Shown piece by piece: positions 1-8,828 of a stretch of DNA of 64,000 bases; positions within the stretch are counted from its first letter, which is position 1, and every line of letters begins with the position of its first letter. Source of the DNA: Rossellomorea vietnamensis (lineage in GTDB: Bacteria; Bacillota; Bacilli; Bacillales; Bacillaceae_B); the NCBI RefSeq assembly GCF_008180615.1, contig NZ_VTEH01000001.1, positions 10,027-74,026 on the forward strand. The letters are read 5' to 3'. A program made the position numbers and the translations under genes. The notes beneath the pieces are model-generated. The model saw only the letters and a list, made by a program, of their open reading frames with translations, did no database searches and was not told the origin of the DNA.

Positions 1-107
1 CTGACCATATGGGAAGGGAAGAATGCTACTATCTTATCAAACTATATGAATCTGCAGGAACACAGCTGCCGGAGTGCGACCCAACAGCTCCCCGTATAAA
101 AGCATAA
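1..107 (+). CDS. C-terminal fragment of an unidentified protein (cut by window edge)
   Basis: The frame starting at base 3 is open from the window edge for 34 codons and ends in TAA at 105-107. It reads like real coding sequence (hydrophilic, containing YYLIKLYESAG) and a strong terminator follows 10 bases later, which supports it as the end of a plus-strand gene. The fragment is too short for me to name a family. Confidence 0.5.
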   Translation, partial: DHMGREECYYLIKLYESAGTQLPECDPTAPRIKA

Positions 108-116
108 GTACTTCAC

Positions 117-162
117 CACTTTAAAGCACAAAAAGAACAGATCTTTTTCGTGCTTTAAAGTG
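117..162 (+). terminator. Intrinsic terminator
   Basis: A 13-bp perfect stem CACTTTAAAGCAC / GTGCTTTAAAGTG, extended by AAAAAGA / TCTTTTT, sits just after the truncated first gene. Confidence 0.7.
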
Positions 163-198
163 ATAAAATTAAAAGGCTCTACTCTTAACCTTTGTTGG

Positions 199-340
199 TA
201 TTATATAGTAACTTCGTAGGTAAACCGCTTTATATTCTGCTAAACCAAAAGAAAAGAGATGCTCCCTGTTTAGAGAGATAACTTTTAGTGTCCCGAGGGT
301 GATACTGCCGAAAGCAATATCAATGAGAAAACAGTCTATT
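199..340. repeat. Degenerate R2 (MITE-like) element
   Basis: The central part (AAGAAAAGAGATGCTCCC, then an ACTTTTAGTGTCC-like stretch and CCGAAAGCAATATCAATGAGAAAACAG) matches the interior and right end of other R2 copies, e.g. 2090-2271 and 3115-3310. The left end is poorly conserved. Confidence 0.35.
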
Positions 341-341
341 T

Positions 342-404
342 AATTAACGGATTCTGTTTTGAAGTACAAATTTCTAATTAGTCAAAGAAACGGTTGAGTT
401 ATTC
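342..404. repeat. Short dispersed repeat X, adjacent to R3 copy A
   Basis: A segment of about 63 bp beginning near AACGGATTCTGTTTTGAAGT is found again in reverse complement at 28277-28341 with only scattered differences. In both places it abuts an R3 element, but in opposite relative orientation. Confidence 0.6.
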
Positions 405-734
405 GCACCCCGAAAATAGGTCTATTGATCTCCAATCCAGGTGCGTGACTCCGCGGTTGATTTCATGCGGTTCTTTCATTTTAATTGGCTCTATTTGAAA
501 GATGTTGCTTTTAAGGTTATTTATCGATTTTTCCTGAACGTAGACGGATTGGAGCGGAAGGTGTGCGACCTCCTGCGGGACTAGCGGGACAGGTGAGACC
601 CCACAGGCAAAGCCGAGGAGGCTCACCGCCCGCCCCGCGGAGTCGTGCACCTGGAGCGGAAATCCATTCTTTTTACTCAGCCACAATCTTTGCGAAGAGA
701 GCTTTTTATTATGGTTTTGTCCCAGCCTCTTTCA
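405..734. repeat. R3 element, copy A (no nested insert)
   Basis: It shares long near-identical blocks with 20751-21239 and 27702-28262. The right end carries TTTTGTCCCAGCCTCTTT, the inverted counterpart of the left end of the copy at 20751. This copy lacks the R1/R5 inserts seen in the other two, so it serves as the empty-site reference. A 95-codon open frame runs through it (399-686, minus), but the same frame recurs only because the DNA is repeated. Confidence 0.75.
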
Positions 735-1439
735 TTATTTTGTACAACGGATAATTCTTACTCCCAGCAAGTCTTTGTATTCCGCTAAATATCCTTCGTG
801 TCTATCCAGCATTTCATGAATCTCTTCGGGAATCTCTTCTGATAAATTAAATTCTATAACTGGTTCTTGAGACAACAGTGGAAAATCCGGTCTTTCTATT
901 TCCACTTTCTTGAATCCTGCCTCTTCCGAACACTTCCTCCACTCCTCTTCTCTAAGCAGCTGCTTCACCCCATAAAATCCTGTCAAGATTTTCATATCTT
1001 CACTTGAGATTTCCCGCTCAACCGTCATCTCGACAGCGATGAAGACACCCCCCGCCTTCATAACCCTGTTCGCTTCCATCAGAACGGCCTTCTTATCAAC
1101 AAAGGACAAAACAGATTCACAAATAATGAAATCAAACTCTTGATCCTTAAATGGCATCTTCTCTGCAGATCCTGAGATAACTTCCACCTCAGCCTCTTCA
1201 GCCCTCATTCTCTTATGTGCTTTTTCCAGCATTACCGGATGATTCTCCAATCCGACCACTCTGCAGCCGAACATCTCTTTTATAAAAGCTGCAGTCTGCC
1301 CTGTACCACAGCCGATATCCAGTACTGACATATCTTCTGAAATTGTTTCGCGGTACATCAGCTCCTTGGTTAATAAAATTCCTCCTGGATGTGCGCCTCC
1401 AATTCCATACAACGCCAAGAAATCAAGATAACTGCCCAT
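735..1439 (-). CDS. Class I SAM-dependent methyltransferase
   Basis: A 234-residue soluble protein with the class I methyltransferase motif I VLDIGCGTG at residues 39-47, an acidic residue about 20 residues later (GLENH), a GSAEKMPF motif II-type segment and FIICESVLSF as the post-motif strand. This is the UbiE/COQ5-like Methyltransf_11 fold, which transfers a methyl group from S-adenosylmethionine. The substrate cannot be read from sequence. AAGGGG lies upstream of the ATG. It is monocistronic, and its 3' end abuts the R3 repeat. Confidence 0.85.
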   Translation of the reverse strand: MGSYLDFLALYGIGGAHPGGILLTKELMYRETISEDMSVLDIGCGTGQTAAFIKEMFGCRVVGLENHPVMLEKAHKRMRAEEAEVEVISGSAEKMPFKDQEFDFIICESVLSFVDKKAVLMEANRVMKAGGVFIAVEMTVEREISSEDMKILTGFYGVKQLLREEEWRKCSEEAGFKKVEIERPDFPLLSQEPVIEFNLSEEIPEEIHEMLDRHEGYLAEYKDLLGVRIIRCTK

Positions 1440-1629
1440 TTCTCAAACCCCTTTTCCCCGATAATGTCTTATCAACACTTAACCTTCTGTATGAGTTAAA
1501 GCATCCGTCACTTTCCCTTTCTCTAATTATCTAATGAAAAGAAGAGAAAATAGGTGAATGTACAAGCAACCATTCTATCGGGGAATAAGTTAATACTATA
1601 CTAACTGAATTTGAGAGGAGAAGAGAATT

Positions 1630-1869
1630 ATGAATTATTACAATCTATGCTGCCGTTACCATGGGAAAGTCGTCAGAATCAATGATCGTTTTGGAAGAAA
1701 TCATATTGGGGAAATCACTCGGGTTACCAACAGCAAGGTTTATATCCGTCCTGTCAGGCCAAATCAAGGATATGGCTACCTAGGGTGGGGTTATGGCTAT
1801 GGTGGATTCGGATACGGAATCGCATTAGGAGCGATTACAGGGTTAGCACTTGCTGCTTTCTTTTGGTAA
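1630..1869 (+). CDS. Small Gly/Tyr-rich protein with C-terminal hydrophobic segment
   Basis: A 79-residue protein with a good ribosome-binding site (GAGAGGAGAAG). Residues 1-45 form a basic, strand-like region (HGKVVRINDRFGRNHIGEI) resembling small SH3-like sheets. It is followed by a Gly/Tyr/Trp run and a hydrophobic tail of about 18 residues that could be a membrane segment. Proteins of this composition are common around spore-surface loci in Bacillus. The GerPA-like gene follows 25 bases downstream, so they are probably cotranscribed. The function is unknown. Confidence 0.7.
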   Translation: MNYYNLCCRYHGKVVRINDRFGRNHIGEITRVTNSKVYIRPVRPNQGYGYLGWGYGYGGFGYGIALGAITGLALAAFFW

Positions 1870-1894
1870 AACGGTATAAAGGAGCCAGAGCATC

Positions 1895-2092
1895 ATGCCT
1901 TGTTTTATTAAAAATGTATATATTAAAGAAGTAAGCGGTGGAGAAGTAACCTTCGGTGCTCCACTCTATCAGTCACCCATCTCAAGCACTAAAAGCACTA
2001 CGGGATCCGGTTCAGGAAATACAGGACCATTTCAAATAACAAACACAGGATTTTCTGTCACCTCTACAACTCCAGTTCAAATATCCGAATGA
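1895..2092 (+). CDS. GerPA/GerPF-like spore germination protein
   Basis: A 65-residue protein with the layout of the GerPA/GerPF family (PF10676): a short N-terminal strand, a VTFGAPLYQSP block matching the family's V-FGD-YISP position, then a Ser/Thr/Gly stretch with a KS-x5-GSGSGNTG core and a TNTGFSVTST tail. In Bacillus, GerP proteins act in spore coat permeability to germinants. AAGGAG precedes the ATG. It is a single copy here rather than the usual gerPA-F cluster, so it may be a stand-alone paralogue. Confidence 0.7.
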   Translation: MPCFIKNVYIKEVSGGEVTFGAPLYQSPISSTKSTTGSGSGNTGPFQITNTGFSVTSTTPVQISE

Positions 2093-2271
2093 ACTTGTTG
2101 CTATTTAATATTAATTTCGTAAGATAACACCATAAATCACCCTTAAAATCCTGGTAAGCAAGAAAGAAAAGAGATGCTCCCCCGGATTAGAGCGGAAAAC
2201 CTTAGCAATCCAGAGAAAAATCCAATTATTGGGATTTATTATGAAAGCAATCTTTAGAAAAGAGCCTTACA
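2090..2271. repeat. R2 (MITE-like) element
   Basis: The left end CTTGTTGCTATTTAATA and right end AGCAATCTTTAGAAAAGAGCC match the inverted ends of the R2 family. The interior AAGAAAAGAGATGCTCCCCC and GGGATTTATTATGAAAGCAA blocks recur in other copies. The left end overlaps the stop region of the GerPA-like gene. Confidence 0.65.
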
Positions 2272-2294
2272 GAATAAATTAATGAGACTGCACC

Positions 2295-2327
2295 AAAGCA
2301 AGGTATTTAAACACCTTGCTTTTTTAC
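2295..2327 (+). terminator. Intrinsic terminator
   Basis: AAGCAAGGTATTT / AACACCTTGCTT stem followed by a T run, about 200 bases after the GerPA-like gene and beyond an R2 insertion. Confidence 0.65.
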
Positions 2328-2369
2328 ATTTTTGATACTTATAGTTATACCTAAGGGAAAGAAAAATTT

Positions 2370-3020
2370 TCACCAGGTATGGATATACACCAAATAGATT
2401 AATATGATACCGGTATCTGCCAAAACATGGCTGAGGATAGGTGCAGCGAGCGAACCAGATTTGTGTCTAAAGATCCCCCAGATGAGCCCTGCCAGAAAAA
2501 TCGGAATGACAGCAAGTACATTGAATGGCCAATTAAACAGCTCTACAAGTGAAAGCAAATGATACAAGCTGTAAAAGAAAGAAGAAATGATAATGGCATT
2601 TCCAGCTGATGTAGACATTTTCAACTCTTGAAAAATGAAATTCCTCCAATAATTTTCTTCAAGATAAGGGTTTAATATTAGTAGTACAGCAATTAACACC
2701 CATATCATCTTTCCATCAAAATCCCATTGCTTCAGTAATGAACGAATAAGTTCCAGATCAATCAGGAATGAGAATAAATAGGAAACAGCGGCAAAGATAA
2801 TCACCAGTACAAGGGTTCCGCTAACCATCCCCAGCATTAGTGAGCGGGAGGTTATACTGAATTTCCATTGTGAATGGTTTTGCTTCTTCCAGCTTGAATA
2901 GACTGGGATAAGAAGGAGCCACCCGTAGAATAACGCAAAAGTTAAAGGTACATTCCCAATAAGGGTCAGCCCAATGAAAATCATGATGGTTGGACCCATC
3001 AGCAATAGAGTTTTTCTCAT
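2370..3020 (-). CDS. CPBP-family intramembrane metalloprotease
   Basis: A 216-residue polytopic membrane protein of the CPBP/Rce1-like (Abi) family. All three signature motifs are visible: EExxxR (E121, E122, R126), the FxxxH-type H154 in a following helix, and H198xxxD202 near the C-terminus. Start chosen at 3020 because GAGGTG lies 5 bases before that ATG; the open frame continues 24 codons upstream without a site. Family members are membrane proteases in protein processing or bacteriocin self-protection. The substrate is unknown and there are no bacteriocin genes nearby. Confidence 0.85.
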   Translation of the reverse strand: MRKTLLLMGPTIMIFIGLTLIGNVPLTFALFYGWLLLIPVYSSWKKQNHSQWKFSITSRSLMLGMVSGTLVLVIIFAAVSYLFSFLIDLELIRSLLKQWDFDGKMIWVLIAVLLILNPYLEENYWRNFIFQELKMSTSAGNAIIISSFFYSLYHLLSLVELFNWPFNVLAVIPIFLAGLIWGIFRHKSGSLAAPILSHVLADTGIILIYLVYIHTW

Positions 3021-3114
3021 TTCACACCTCAAAAAAAGTTTATATGTACTATTCTTCTTATGGTACCATCGGCAGTGACCGCTTAGGACCATGCATACAT
3101 CAATAGTTTTTGAT

Positions 3115-3310
3115 AGGCTGTTTTCGTATACTTTGCTGCTATTTCAGATAAATTCCTTTAAAAATAACCATATTTCGCCGGAATAACCTCGTAAACAGGA
3201 AAAGAAAGAGCTCCTCTCTCAGGTTTGAGAGAAAACCCTTAGTATTCGGGGAGAATTCCGGCTCTTGGGATTTTTCCGAAAGCAACAATTGAGGAAATAG
3301 CTGCAAAAAG
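3115..3310. repeat. R2 (MITE-like) element
   Basis: Begins GGCTGTTTTCGTATACTTTGC and ends GCAACAATTGAGGAAATAGC. The ends are imperfect inverted repeats, and the interior includes GGCTCTTGGGATTTTTCCGA, also seen at 13801-13823. Confidence 0.7.
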
Positions 3311-3357
3311 GATAGAACCCTATGGATTCTACCCTTGGCTTACGTATATAACCAGAA

Positions 3358-3477
3358 TCAATCTTCCGGATGCTTCGGCTTATCCGGATCCTTTTGCGGA
3401 TCGATTTCCTGGTTGCTTTCCTTTTTTTCTTCCTGTTCTAAAGAGAGGTTATCTTTTTCTTCTTGTTCTTTGCTCAT
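3358..3477 (-). CDS. Small charged protein, Glu/Lys/Asp/Pro-rich
   Basis: A 39-residue, strongly hydrophilic protein (SKEQEEKD start, DPQKDPDKPKHPED tail). Start at 3477 is chosen for the AAAGGAGG site upstream of its ATG; the longer open frame (to 3720) has no site and atypical composition. It is predicted disordered, with no recognisable family. Small acidic proteins like this are frequent in Bacillus spores and stress regulons, but that is inference. Confidence 0.55.
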   Translation of the reverse strand: MSKEQEEKDNLSLEQEEKKESNQEIDPQKDPDKPKHPED

Positions 3478-3734
3478 TATGAATTCCTCCTTTAAGTTGC
3501 GTTCATTAAATCTTTTCCCGTTCCGAATTTTAATCAAACAGGATTTCTTCAGATTTTTTTCACTTTCTCTTTCTCTGATCAGTATGAGTGATCCTCCCAA
3601 AAAGACTTTTCTTAAATTGAAGATTAATTCGGCATAATTTATGCCTCCCCTTTTAGGTTCATACTGATACAAACCCTGAAAAGAAAAAAAGTATTCTAAC
3701 TCTATAGAATAGCTTCCCATTTTTTATGCTGCTG

Positions 3735-4328
3735 CTATTTAGAAATGTATGTATTTCCAGTGATCCAATAGCGATAAAGATAATCACGTGCTTCCCCGGA
3801 ATTGCCAATTCCGATTCTTGTACCTTTTTCTATACTAACCGGCTTATACCCTTCTGCAATATATAAAGGACCCTGATGAAAGCATCCGCCATAGTCTTCC
3901 ATGGTGATTCCCATGGCTTTTGTCAATTTTCCCGGTCCATTTGTCAGCTCTTTTCCCTTCTTTGGTCTTCTTTCCATCATATAATCTATGCCATCTCTCG
4001 GCTCCACGGCTCTGATCAGAATTGCCTCCGGTTTTTCCACCTGCCCGCTCACCACATTTACCAGACAATGAGTGTGCATCACATAGGTATACACCCTCCC
4101 TGCCTCAGCATACATAATTTCCGTTCTTTTGGTCCGTCGATTATTAAAGCTGTGAGCAGCTCTGTCCTCCGGTCCCATATAGGCCTCTGTTTCCACTATA
4201 TATCCAGAAGTTATCCCTTCTTCTGTCTCTTTGATAAGCAGACAGCCGAGCAAGTTTTCAGCCAATTGAAGTGTGGGTGCCTCATAAAAGCTTTGGGGCA
4301 GGATTGTATAGGATGTAGAGTCAAACAT
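3735..4328 (-). CDS. DNA-3-methyladenine glycosylase (AAG/MPG family)
   Basis: A 197-residue protein of full length for the AAG family. It contains the catalytic-site region VETEAYMGPEDRAAHSF, with the activating Glu, followed by RTKRTEIMYAEAGRVYVY-type and NGPGKLTKAMGI segments that shape the flipped-base pocket. It excises alkylated purines such as 3-methyladenine and hypoxanthine to start base-excision repair. Equivalent to B. subtilis YxlJ. GGAGAGG lies before the ATG. It is monocistronic and divergent from the next gene. Confidence 0.92.
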   Translation of the reverse strand: MFDSTSYTILPQSFYEAPTLQLAENLLGCLLIKETEEGITSGYIVETEAYMGPEDRAAHSFNNRRTKRTEIMYAEAGRVYTYVMHTHCLVNVVSGQVEKPEAILIRAVEPRDGIDYMMERRPKKGKELTNGPGKLTKAMGITMEDYGGCFHQGPLYIAEGYKPVSIEKGTRIGIGNSGEARDYLYRYWITGNTYISK

Positions 4329-4417
4329 TTCAGCCTCTCCTTTCTATGCGTGAATGATTACTAAGATTTTGAAGAAAATAGTATTTACCAAAGTTCTTAA
4401 ATTAGGATGTGTTTATA

Positions 4418-5617
4418 ATGAATCTGCAGTCGGGAAAGCTATATTGGCCTTCTACCTTCTTGAATGCCCCATCTTACCCGGTCCTTCAAGAAAATATAAA
4501 TTGTGATGTATTGATTATTGGAGGAGGCAGTTCCGGTGCTCAATGTGCCTACTTCCTTTCCGAATCCGGACTTGATGTAGCAGTAGTCGATAAACGGAAA
4601 ATAGGCTATGGAAGTACAGCAGCTAACACAGCCCTCATCCAGTACATGGGCGATAAAATGGTCCATGAACTAGTCAATTCCTTTGGGGAAACTAAAGCCA
4701 TGCAGCACCTAATCTTATGCAGGCAAGGTATGAGTGAAATTAAAAAAGCGGCTGAATCACTCGATATAGATGTCGAGTTTCACGAAAGAGACACTCTTTA
4801 CTACGCAAGTACAAAAGAAGATCTTCCCAAACTCAAAAAGGACTTCCAACTTCTCAATAAACATGGTTTCCCTGTGGAGTATCTTGATAGAGAAAAGATA
4901 GCATCCAGCTATTCCTTTTCCAAATTGGCAGCCATCTACGGAAAAAAGGATGCTGAGTTGAATCCTTTTAAATTCACTCATGGATTACTGAAAAAAGGGA
5001 TGAAAAGCGGAACAAGAATATTCGAAGAAACCCTTATTACTGGACAAAAAGTGACAGAGAAGGAAAGTGTATACTATACGGACAACTCCTCTTCCATCAC
5101 AGCTCAATATGTAATTGTTGCCGGGGGCTATGAATCCCTGGAATTTAAAAAGGAAAAAAACGCAGTGTTGAACTCTTCCTACAGCATTGTCACAAATGTT
5201 GTAGAGGATTTCAGCGGATGGCATAAACGCTCCCTTATATGGGAAACTGCCAGGCCTTATATCTATATGCGTACCACAGCAGACAATCGAATAATCATTG
5301 GAGGATTGGATGAGAATACCGATATCGCTGCCGAAAGAAACGGGAAAATTCTCAATAAGAAGGATAGACTTGTCCAAGAGTTCAATAAGCTTTTTCCTCA
5401 TATTAAAATCACTCCTGAATTTTACCTGGGTGCATTTTATGGAGGAACTCACGATGGCCTTCCTATGCTCGGTATATATGAGAGCAAACCAAACCATTTT
5501 TACTTAATGGGTTACGGAGATAACGGGACTGTATATAATATGGTACTTGCTAAAATCATCAGGGATTTGATAGTAAAGGGCAGTTCAGAAGATCATAAAA
5601 TCTATCTTAAGACTTAA
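4418..5617 (+). CDS. FAD-dependent oxidoreductase (DAO family)
   Basis: A 399-residue protein with an N-terminal Rossmann dinucleotide fold (DVLIIGGGSSGAQCAYFL, GGGSSG at residues 35-40), the acidic ribose-binding VVDKR, and a C-terminal FYGGTHDGLPMLG-(x)-GYGDNG flavin-binding block of DAO/GlpO-type amine oxidases. It probably oxidises a C-N bond of an amino acid or amine with O2. The substrate is not assignable. A GTG start three codons upstream (4409) is also possible; the ATG at 4418 has AGG 11 bases before it. Monocistronic. Confidence 0.8.
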   Translation: MNLQSGKLYWPSTFLNAPSYPVLQENINCDVLIIGGGSSGAQCAYFLSESGLDVAVVDKRKIGYGSTAANTALIQYMGDKMVHELVNSFGETKAMQHLILCRQGMSEIKKAAESLDIDVEFHERDTLYYASTKEDLPKLKKDFQLLNKHGFPVEYLDREKIASSYSFSKLAAIYGKKDAELNPFKFTHGLLKKGMKSGTRIFEETLITGQKVTEKESVYYTDNSSSITAQYVIVAGGYESLEFKKEKNAVLNSSYSIVTNVVEDFSGWHKRSLIWETARPYIYMRTTADNRIIIGGLDENTDIAAERNGKILNKKDRLVQEFNKLFPHIKITPEFYLGAFYGGTHDGLPMLGIYESKPNHFYLMGYGDNGTVYNMVLAKIIRDLIVKGSSEDHKIYLKT

Positions 5618-5744
5618 GTCCATATATCCAGGTACCAAGCTTTTAATTACAGGAAAAAACTTAAGTTGCACAATATAACAGGTTGAACACTAAGTTTAAT
5701 CAACCATTTTTGCATTTTTACTTACTAAAAAACGGAGGTACAGG

Positions 5745-6035
5745 ATGGACATCAACATTGAACAACTTGCTGAAGAGATGCCTGAATTTGAGAGTCACCA
5801 AGAAGCAAGTGAATGGTTCGGAAATCGGTTTCAAGGACAGTTTATTTTTAAGGAAAAGGATACCTTGAATGGGATTCCTACTTACTTTTACCACATAATT
5901 AAAGATGTTAATAGTTATAACCGTTACATGAATGCCCTCTCGCAAGAAGAAAGTGAAATAGAAGCAGCCCAGTCCTTCTACAGCTATACGACTGTTTTAA
6001 TAACCGATGATGGTGATATTGAGATATCTTTATAA
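5745..6035 (+). CDS. Conserved-looking small protein of unknown function
   Basis: A 96-residue acidic soluble protein preceded by a good site (GGAGGTACAGG). It has an alternating helix/strand appearance with an aromatic core (EWFGNRFQGQFIF, YFYHIIKDVNSYNRYM) and an acidic DDGDIEISL tail. No membrane segments or metal motifs, and I do not recognise a family. It stands alone between two convergent units. Confidence 0.65.
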   Translation: MDINIEQLAEEMPEFESHQEASEWFGNRFQGQFIFKEKDTLNGIPTYFYHIIKDVNSYNRYMNALSQEESEIEAAQSFYSYTTVLITDDGDIEISL

Positions 6036-6166
6036 CTGCCATTTCATTTCCTTCAATGTGTTAAAGCCCAGCTTCCTTGTTAGAGGTAAAATAAAACCTC
6101 CATTGATTCAATCAAACTCAAGTCACTCACTTAATTCTTAGGGGGCTGTTATCAACAGTTCCCATT

Positions 6167-6862
6167 TTATCCCAAAAAGATCGTATTTAGTTTTTGTTGT
6201 GCTGCCTTTCCCCCGCATTCTTCTACAAGATAAGCAAAAGCATGCCGGCGTGAAGAAACTGCTTTTGCAAGATTGCCATCGATAAAGTGCAGGGCTGCAC
6301 CATCATCCGCTGCGTAACCTGCTTTCAATATCGAACGTGCTATTAAATCTGTGTATGCTGGACGCCTTTCCAATTCCCCATCATAATGGGGACAGTGACT
6401 TCCTTTTAAAAAACCCAGACCATTAATTGGTTCCAACCCTTCTCCAAAGGAATCTGTGACTCCTTCTTCAAACCAGCATATGGAACCCGCACTTAGCCCC
6501 GAAAGTATGATTCCGGAAGACAAAGCCTCTTTCAGAATAGTGTCTAATCCCCATTCATGCCAGAGTGCCATTAAATTTTTGGTATTCCCTCCTCCAACGT
6601 AAATGATATCCTGACTTAATAGAAAACTTTTGAAATCACGGGTGTGAGGTTTAAAAACTGATAAGTGTGATGGTGTACAATCGAGTTTCTGAAAAAATTG
6701 ATAAAATCTGTCTATGTATCCTTCAGCATCACCGCTGGCTGTTGCAAGAAAGCAAATGTTAGGTGTCTTCACAGATGCTTGTTCCAAAATGTATGTATCA
6801 AGGAGGCTGTTTTCAGGTTCCATCGAAAACCCACCGCCCCCAAGCGCAATGATTTGCTGCAT
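6167..6862 (-). CDS. Peptidase S51 family protein (dipeptidase E / YgaJ-like)
   Basis: A 231-residue protein with the S51 fold: ALGGGGFS at the N-terminus, YVGGGNT at about 89-95, and the nucleophile elbow GLSAGS with Ser124. The family includes PepE (Asp-X dipeptidase) and cyanophycinase; the SICWF context resembles B. subtilis YgaJ. Start ATG at 6862 has GGAAGGAAGG upstream. It follows the 100-residue gene at 6884-7186 by 21 bases, so the two are probably one operon. Confidence 0.85.
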   Translation of the reverse strand: MQQIIALGGGGFSMEPENSLLDTYILEQASVKTPNICFLATASGDAEGYIDRFYQFFQKLDCTPSHLSVFKPHTRDFKSFLLSQDIIYVGGGNTKNLMALWHEWGLDTILKEALSSGIILSGLSAGSICWFEEGVTDSFGEGLEPINGLGFLKGSHCPHYDGELERRPAYTDLIARSILKAGYAADDGAALHFIDGNLAKAVSSRRHAFAYLVEECGGKAAQQKLNTIFLG

Positions 6863-6883
6863 GCCAAACCTTCCTTCCCCTGA

Positions 6884-7186
6884 TTAATTCAAATACTTCG
6901 GATCTGTTTCAATATGCCTTAACAGATCTAGTTCGGGGTGTTTCTTATCCAATTGATAGATATATTTCAGAAAGTCTTCACTGCCAAGAGTGTAAGCCAC
7001 CTCAGGAAATAGTTCACTAATGAGAAGCAATTCTTTGCGGCTTCCTTGTTCCAAAAACTGAATCGTCTTTTCTTCATCTTGAAGAAGCAAATCCAGCAGT
7101 CTTTGCAGATATTCTTCCATACGGGGATCTTCATCGTCCATTAAGGCAAGCTTTCCCAGAACACCCCTTACATGTTCATTAAACAT
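6884..7186 (-). CDS. Helical protein of unknown function
   Basis: A 100-residue acidic protein, predicted all-helical (LQRLLDLLLQDEEKTIQFLEQ, KELLLISELFPEVAYTL). GGAGGGAG precedes the ATG. No known motif recognised. It is the first gene of a two-gene unit with the S51 peptidase, suggesting a linked role, but nothing in the sequence states which. Confidence 0.65.
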   Translation of the reverse strand: MFNEHVRGVLGKLALMDDEDPRMEEYLQRLLDLLLQDEEKTIQFLEQGSRKELLLISELFPEVAYTLGSEDFLKYIYQLDKKHPELDLLRHIETDPKYLN

Positions 7187-7217
7187 TCTTCTCCCTCCAA
7201 TATAATAGACTCCGGTG

Positions 7218-7310
7218 CTTTAGTAATTTCAAGCTGTATTTACTGCTTTCTGATATTTCTTGTTACCGAGGTTTTTCTCTCTGCCCTATTCTTATTGTAT
7301 TTCAGAAAAT
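7218..7310. repeat. Partial R2 element (left half)
   Basis: Contains GCTGTATTTACTGCTTTCTGATATT and CCGAGGTTTTTCTCTCTG, matching the left half of the R2 copy at 52836-53006. No right end was found, so this looks truncated. Confidence 0.4.
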
Positions 7311-7472
7311 ATCCGATTACATTGGCGTTATATGATTACATAGCTGCATAACGTAACTAATGTGACATAAAGTTATTATATCCTCCAGGCTAAGGTATAC
7401 CCAGAGCTTTGACAAACGTTCCCCTTTGGACATAGATACTTATACACAGAATCGGGTTGGAGTATAAGCTGT

Positions 7473-8096
7473 TTACTCTATTTCGGTCAATTCATCAATA
7501 AAATGCTTCAATATCTTAGCCGTCAATCCCCATATGACCTTATCCTCATAGAAATAGAAATACTCGTCGATCTTTCTTGTCAGCCAGTTATAATTCTCCC
7601 CTCCGGCGATTAAATCCAGTGGAAAGTCCTCTTCAGGTTCAATTGTAAAGCGTACTTTATATACTTTAGGTTCTGTATCAATGAAAAATGACAAAGGAAC
7701 CGTAAAAGTTTCAGCTACCTCATCTGCATTCGGTTTGATTATGGCCTTCTCATCCAGTATTCCTACATAAGGGAAGATGAAAGTGCCAAACGAGGAAACA
7801 ATGTAATCCATCGGGTAGAGGGCAGATAAGTTTCCTTCCTGGATCCCTAGTTCTTCACAAGTTTCCCTGATAGCTGTCTGCTTTTCTGTTTCATCACTCT
7901 CATCGACTTTTCCTCCTGGAAAACATATATCGCCAGGCTGACGCCTCAGCTGCTCTGACCTCACTTCAAACAAGATATGAATGTCATTATTAACTTTAAT
8001 TAAAGGCAGAAGCACTGAAAATCGGTAATACTGTCCGCTGCCCAGAATGGTTGGTGTCCGATTTTTAAATCTTCGTTGAATATCTTCTATGTTCAT
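7473..8096 (-). CDS. Nudix hydrolase, CoA pyrophosphatase type (YeaB/NudL-like)
   Basis: A 207-residue protein. LRRQPGDICFPGGK followed by the Nudix helix REtCEELGI gives the combined UPF0035 + Nudix signature of coenzyme A diphosphatases, which split CoA to phosphopantetheine and 3',5'-ADP. The C-terminal half (NYNWLTRKIDEYFYFYEDKVIWGLTA) matches the family's usual tail. Start at 8096 rather than 8099, because the GGGGGGA site then has normal spacing. Monocistronic, divergent from yjbQ. Confidence 0.85.
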   Translation of the reverse strand: MNIEDIQRRFKNRTPTILGSGQYYRFSVLLPLIKVNNDIHILFEVRSEQLRRQPGDICFPGGKVDESDETEKQTAIRETCEELGIQEGNLSALYPMDYIVSSFGTFIFPYVGILDEKAIIKPNADEVAETFTVPLSFFIDTEPKVYKVRFTIEPEEDFPLDLIAGGENYNWLTRKIDEYFYFYEDKVIWGLTAKILKHFIDELTEIE

Positions 8097-8099
8097 CAT

Positions 8100-8420
8100 T
8101 TCCCCCCTATCCTTTACCTTACCCTTTTTTTCCGTTATAGCAACTGGTTATTGCTAATTCCTTTGCAGCATTGCTTCTTAATAGTGAAGGCAACTCATTT
8201 TTCTTCTCATATCACCAAATTCATTATTTCAACAGGACTATTGCCTTATCTCATGCAGTCAATGCCTATCAGGCACAATAAACAAAGCTTTCCCACTTTA
8301 AGTAATTCTTGTTAACACTTGTATATCCTGCTTTTTCCTGCAAATCGCCTTGTACTTATCAACAAGGTTTAACTTCATTAAAAATCAGCTATAGTAAAGG
8401 AAGGAGAAAAAAGGAAAGGG
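8100..8420. other. Divergent intergenic region
   Basis: About 320 bases between divergent genes. I see no repeat, RNA or open frame worth calling; the open frame 8076-8315 is low-complexity shadow sequence. Promoters for both flanking genes must lie here. Confidence 0.4.
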
Positions 8421-8828
8421 TTGATAAACTTGATAAGGGAATTTGAAATCACGACGACAAGCAGAGATGAAATAGTGGATATCACAGCAAGGATACAAGA
8501 GTGGATATCTAAAACAGGGGTAAAAGAAGGGTCATTGATCGTTCAGTCCATGCACACAACAGCCGGAATAACCGTAAATGAAAATGCCGACCCTGATGTT
8601 AAAACAGATTTTTTAATGAGACTGGATGAAACCTATCCATGGAATCATATTAAAGATCTTCATAGGGAAGGAAACACTGCAGCTCACTTAAAAACCAGCA
8701 CGGTCGGCCATTCACAGACATTTATCATTTCAAAGGGCAGAATCCTTCTGGGTACATGGCAGGGAATCTACTTTTGTGAATTCGACGGACCTAGAACAAG
8801 AAGGTGTGTTTGTAAGCTGACTGAATAA
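8421..8828 (+). CDS. yjbQ: YjbQ family protein (UPF0047)
   Basis: A 135-residue protein of normal length for the YjbQ/UPF0047 family. Diagnostic features are [16 protein letters not shown], the H-rich [19 protein letters not shown] segment and the C-terminal [18 protein letters not shown]. Members have been reported to show thiamine-phosphate-synthase-like activity, and the fold is small and single-domain. The start is TTG at 8421 or TTG at 8430; the second has better spacing from AGGAAAGGG. Confidence 0.9.
   Translation: MINLIREFEITTTSRDEIVDITARIQEWISKTGVKEGSLIVQSMHTTAGITVNENADPDVKTDFLMRLDETYPWNHIKDLHREGNTAAHLKTSTVGHSQTFIISKGRILLGTWQGIYFCEFDGPRTRRCVCKLTE

Noticed and set aside
399-686. 95-codon minus-strand frame in R3 copy A
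   Set aside because: The identical frame is found in R3 copy B because the DNA is duplicated. No start signal and low-complexity translation.
3876-4364. Plus-strand 162-codon frame opposite the DNA glycosylase
   Set aside because: Antisense shadow with His/Phe/Ser bias; the glycosylase on the other strand is certain.
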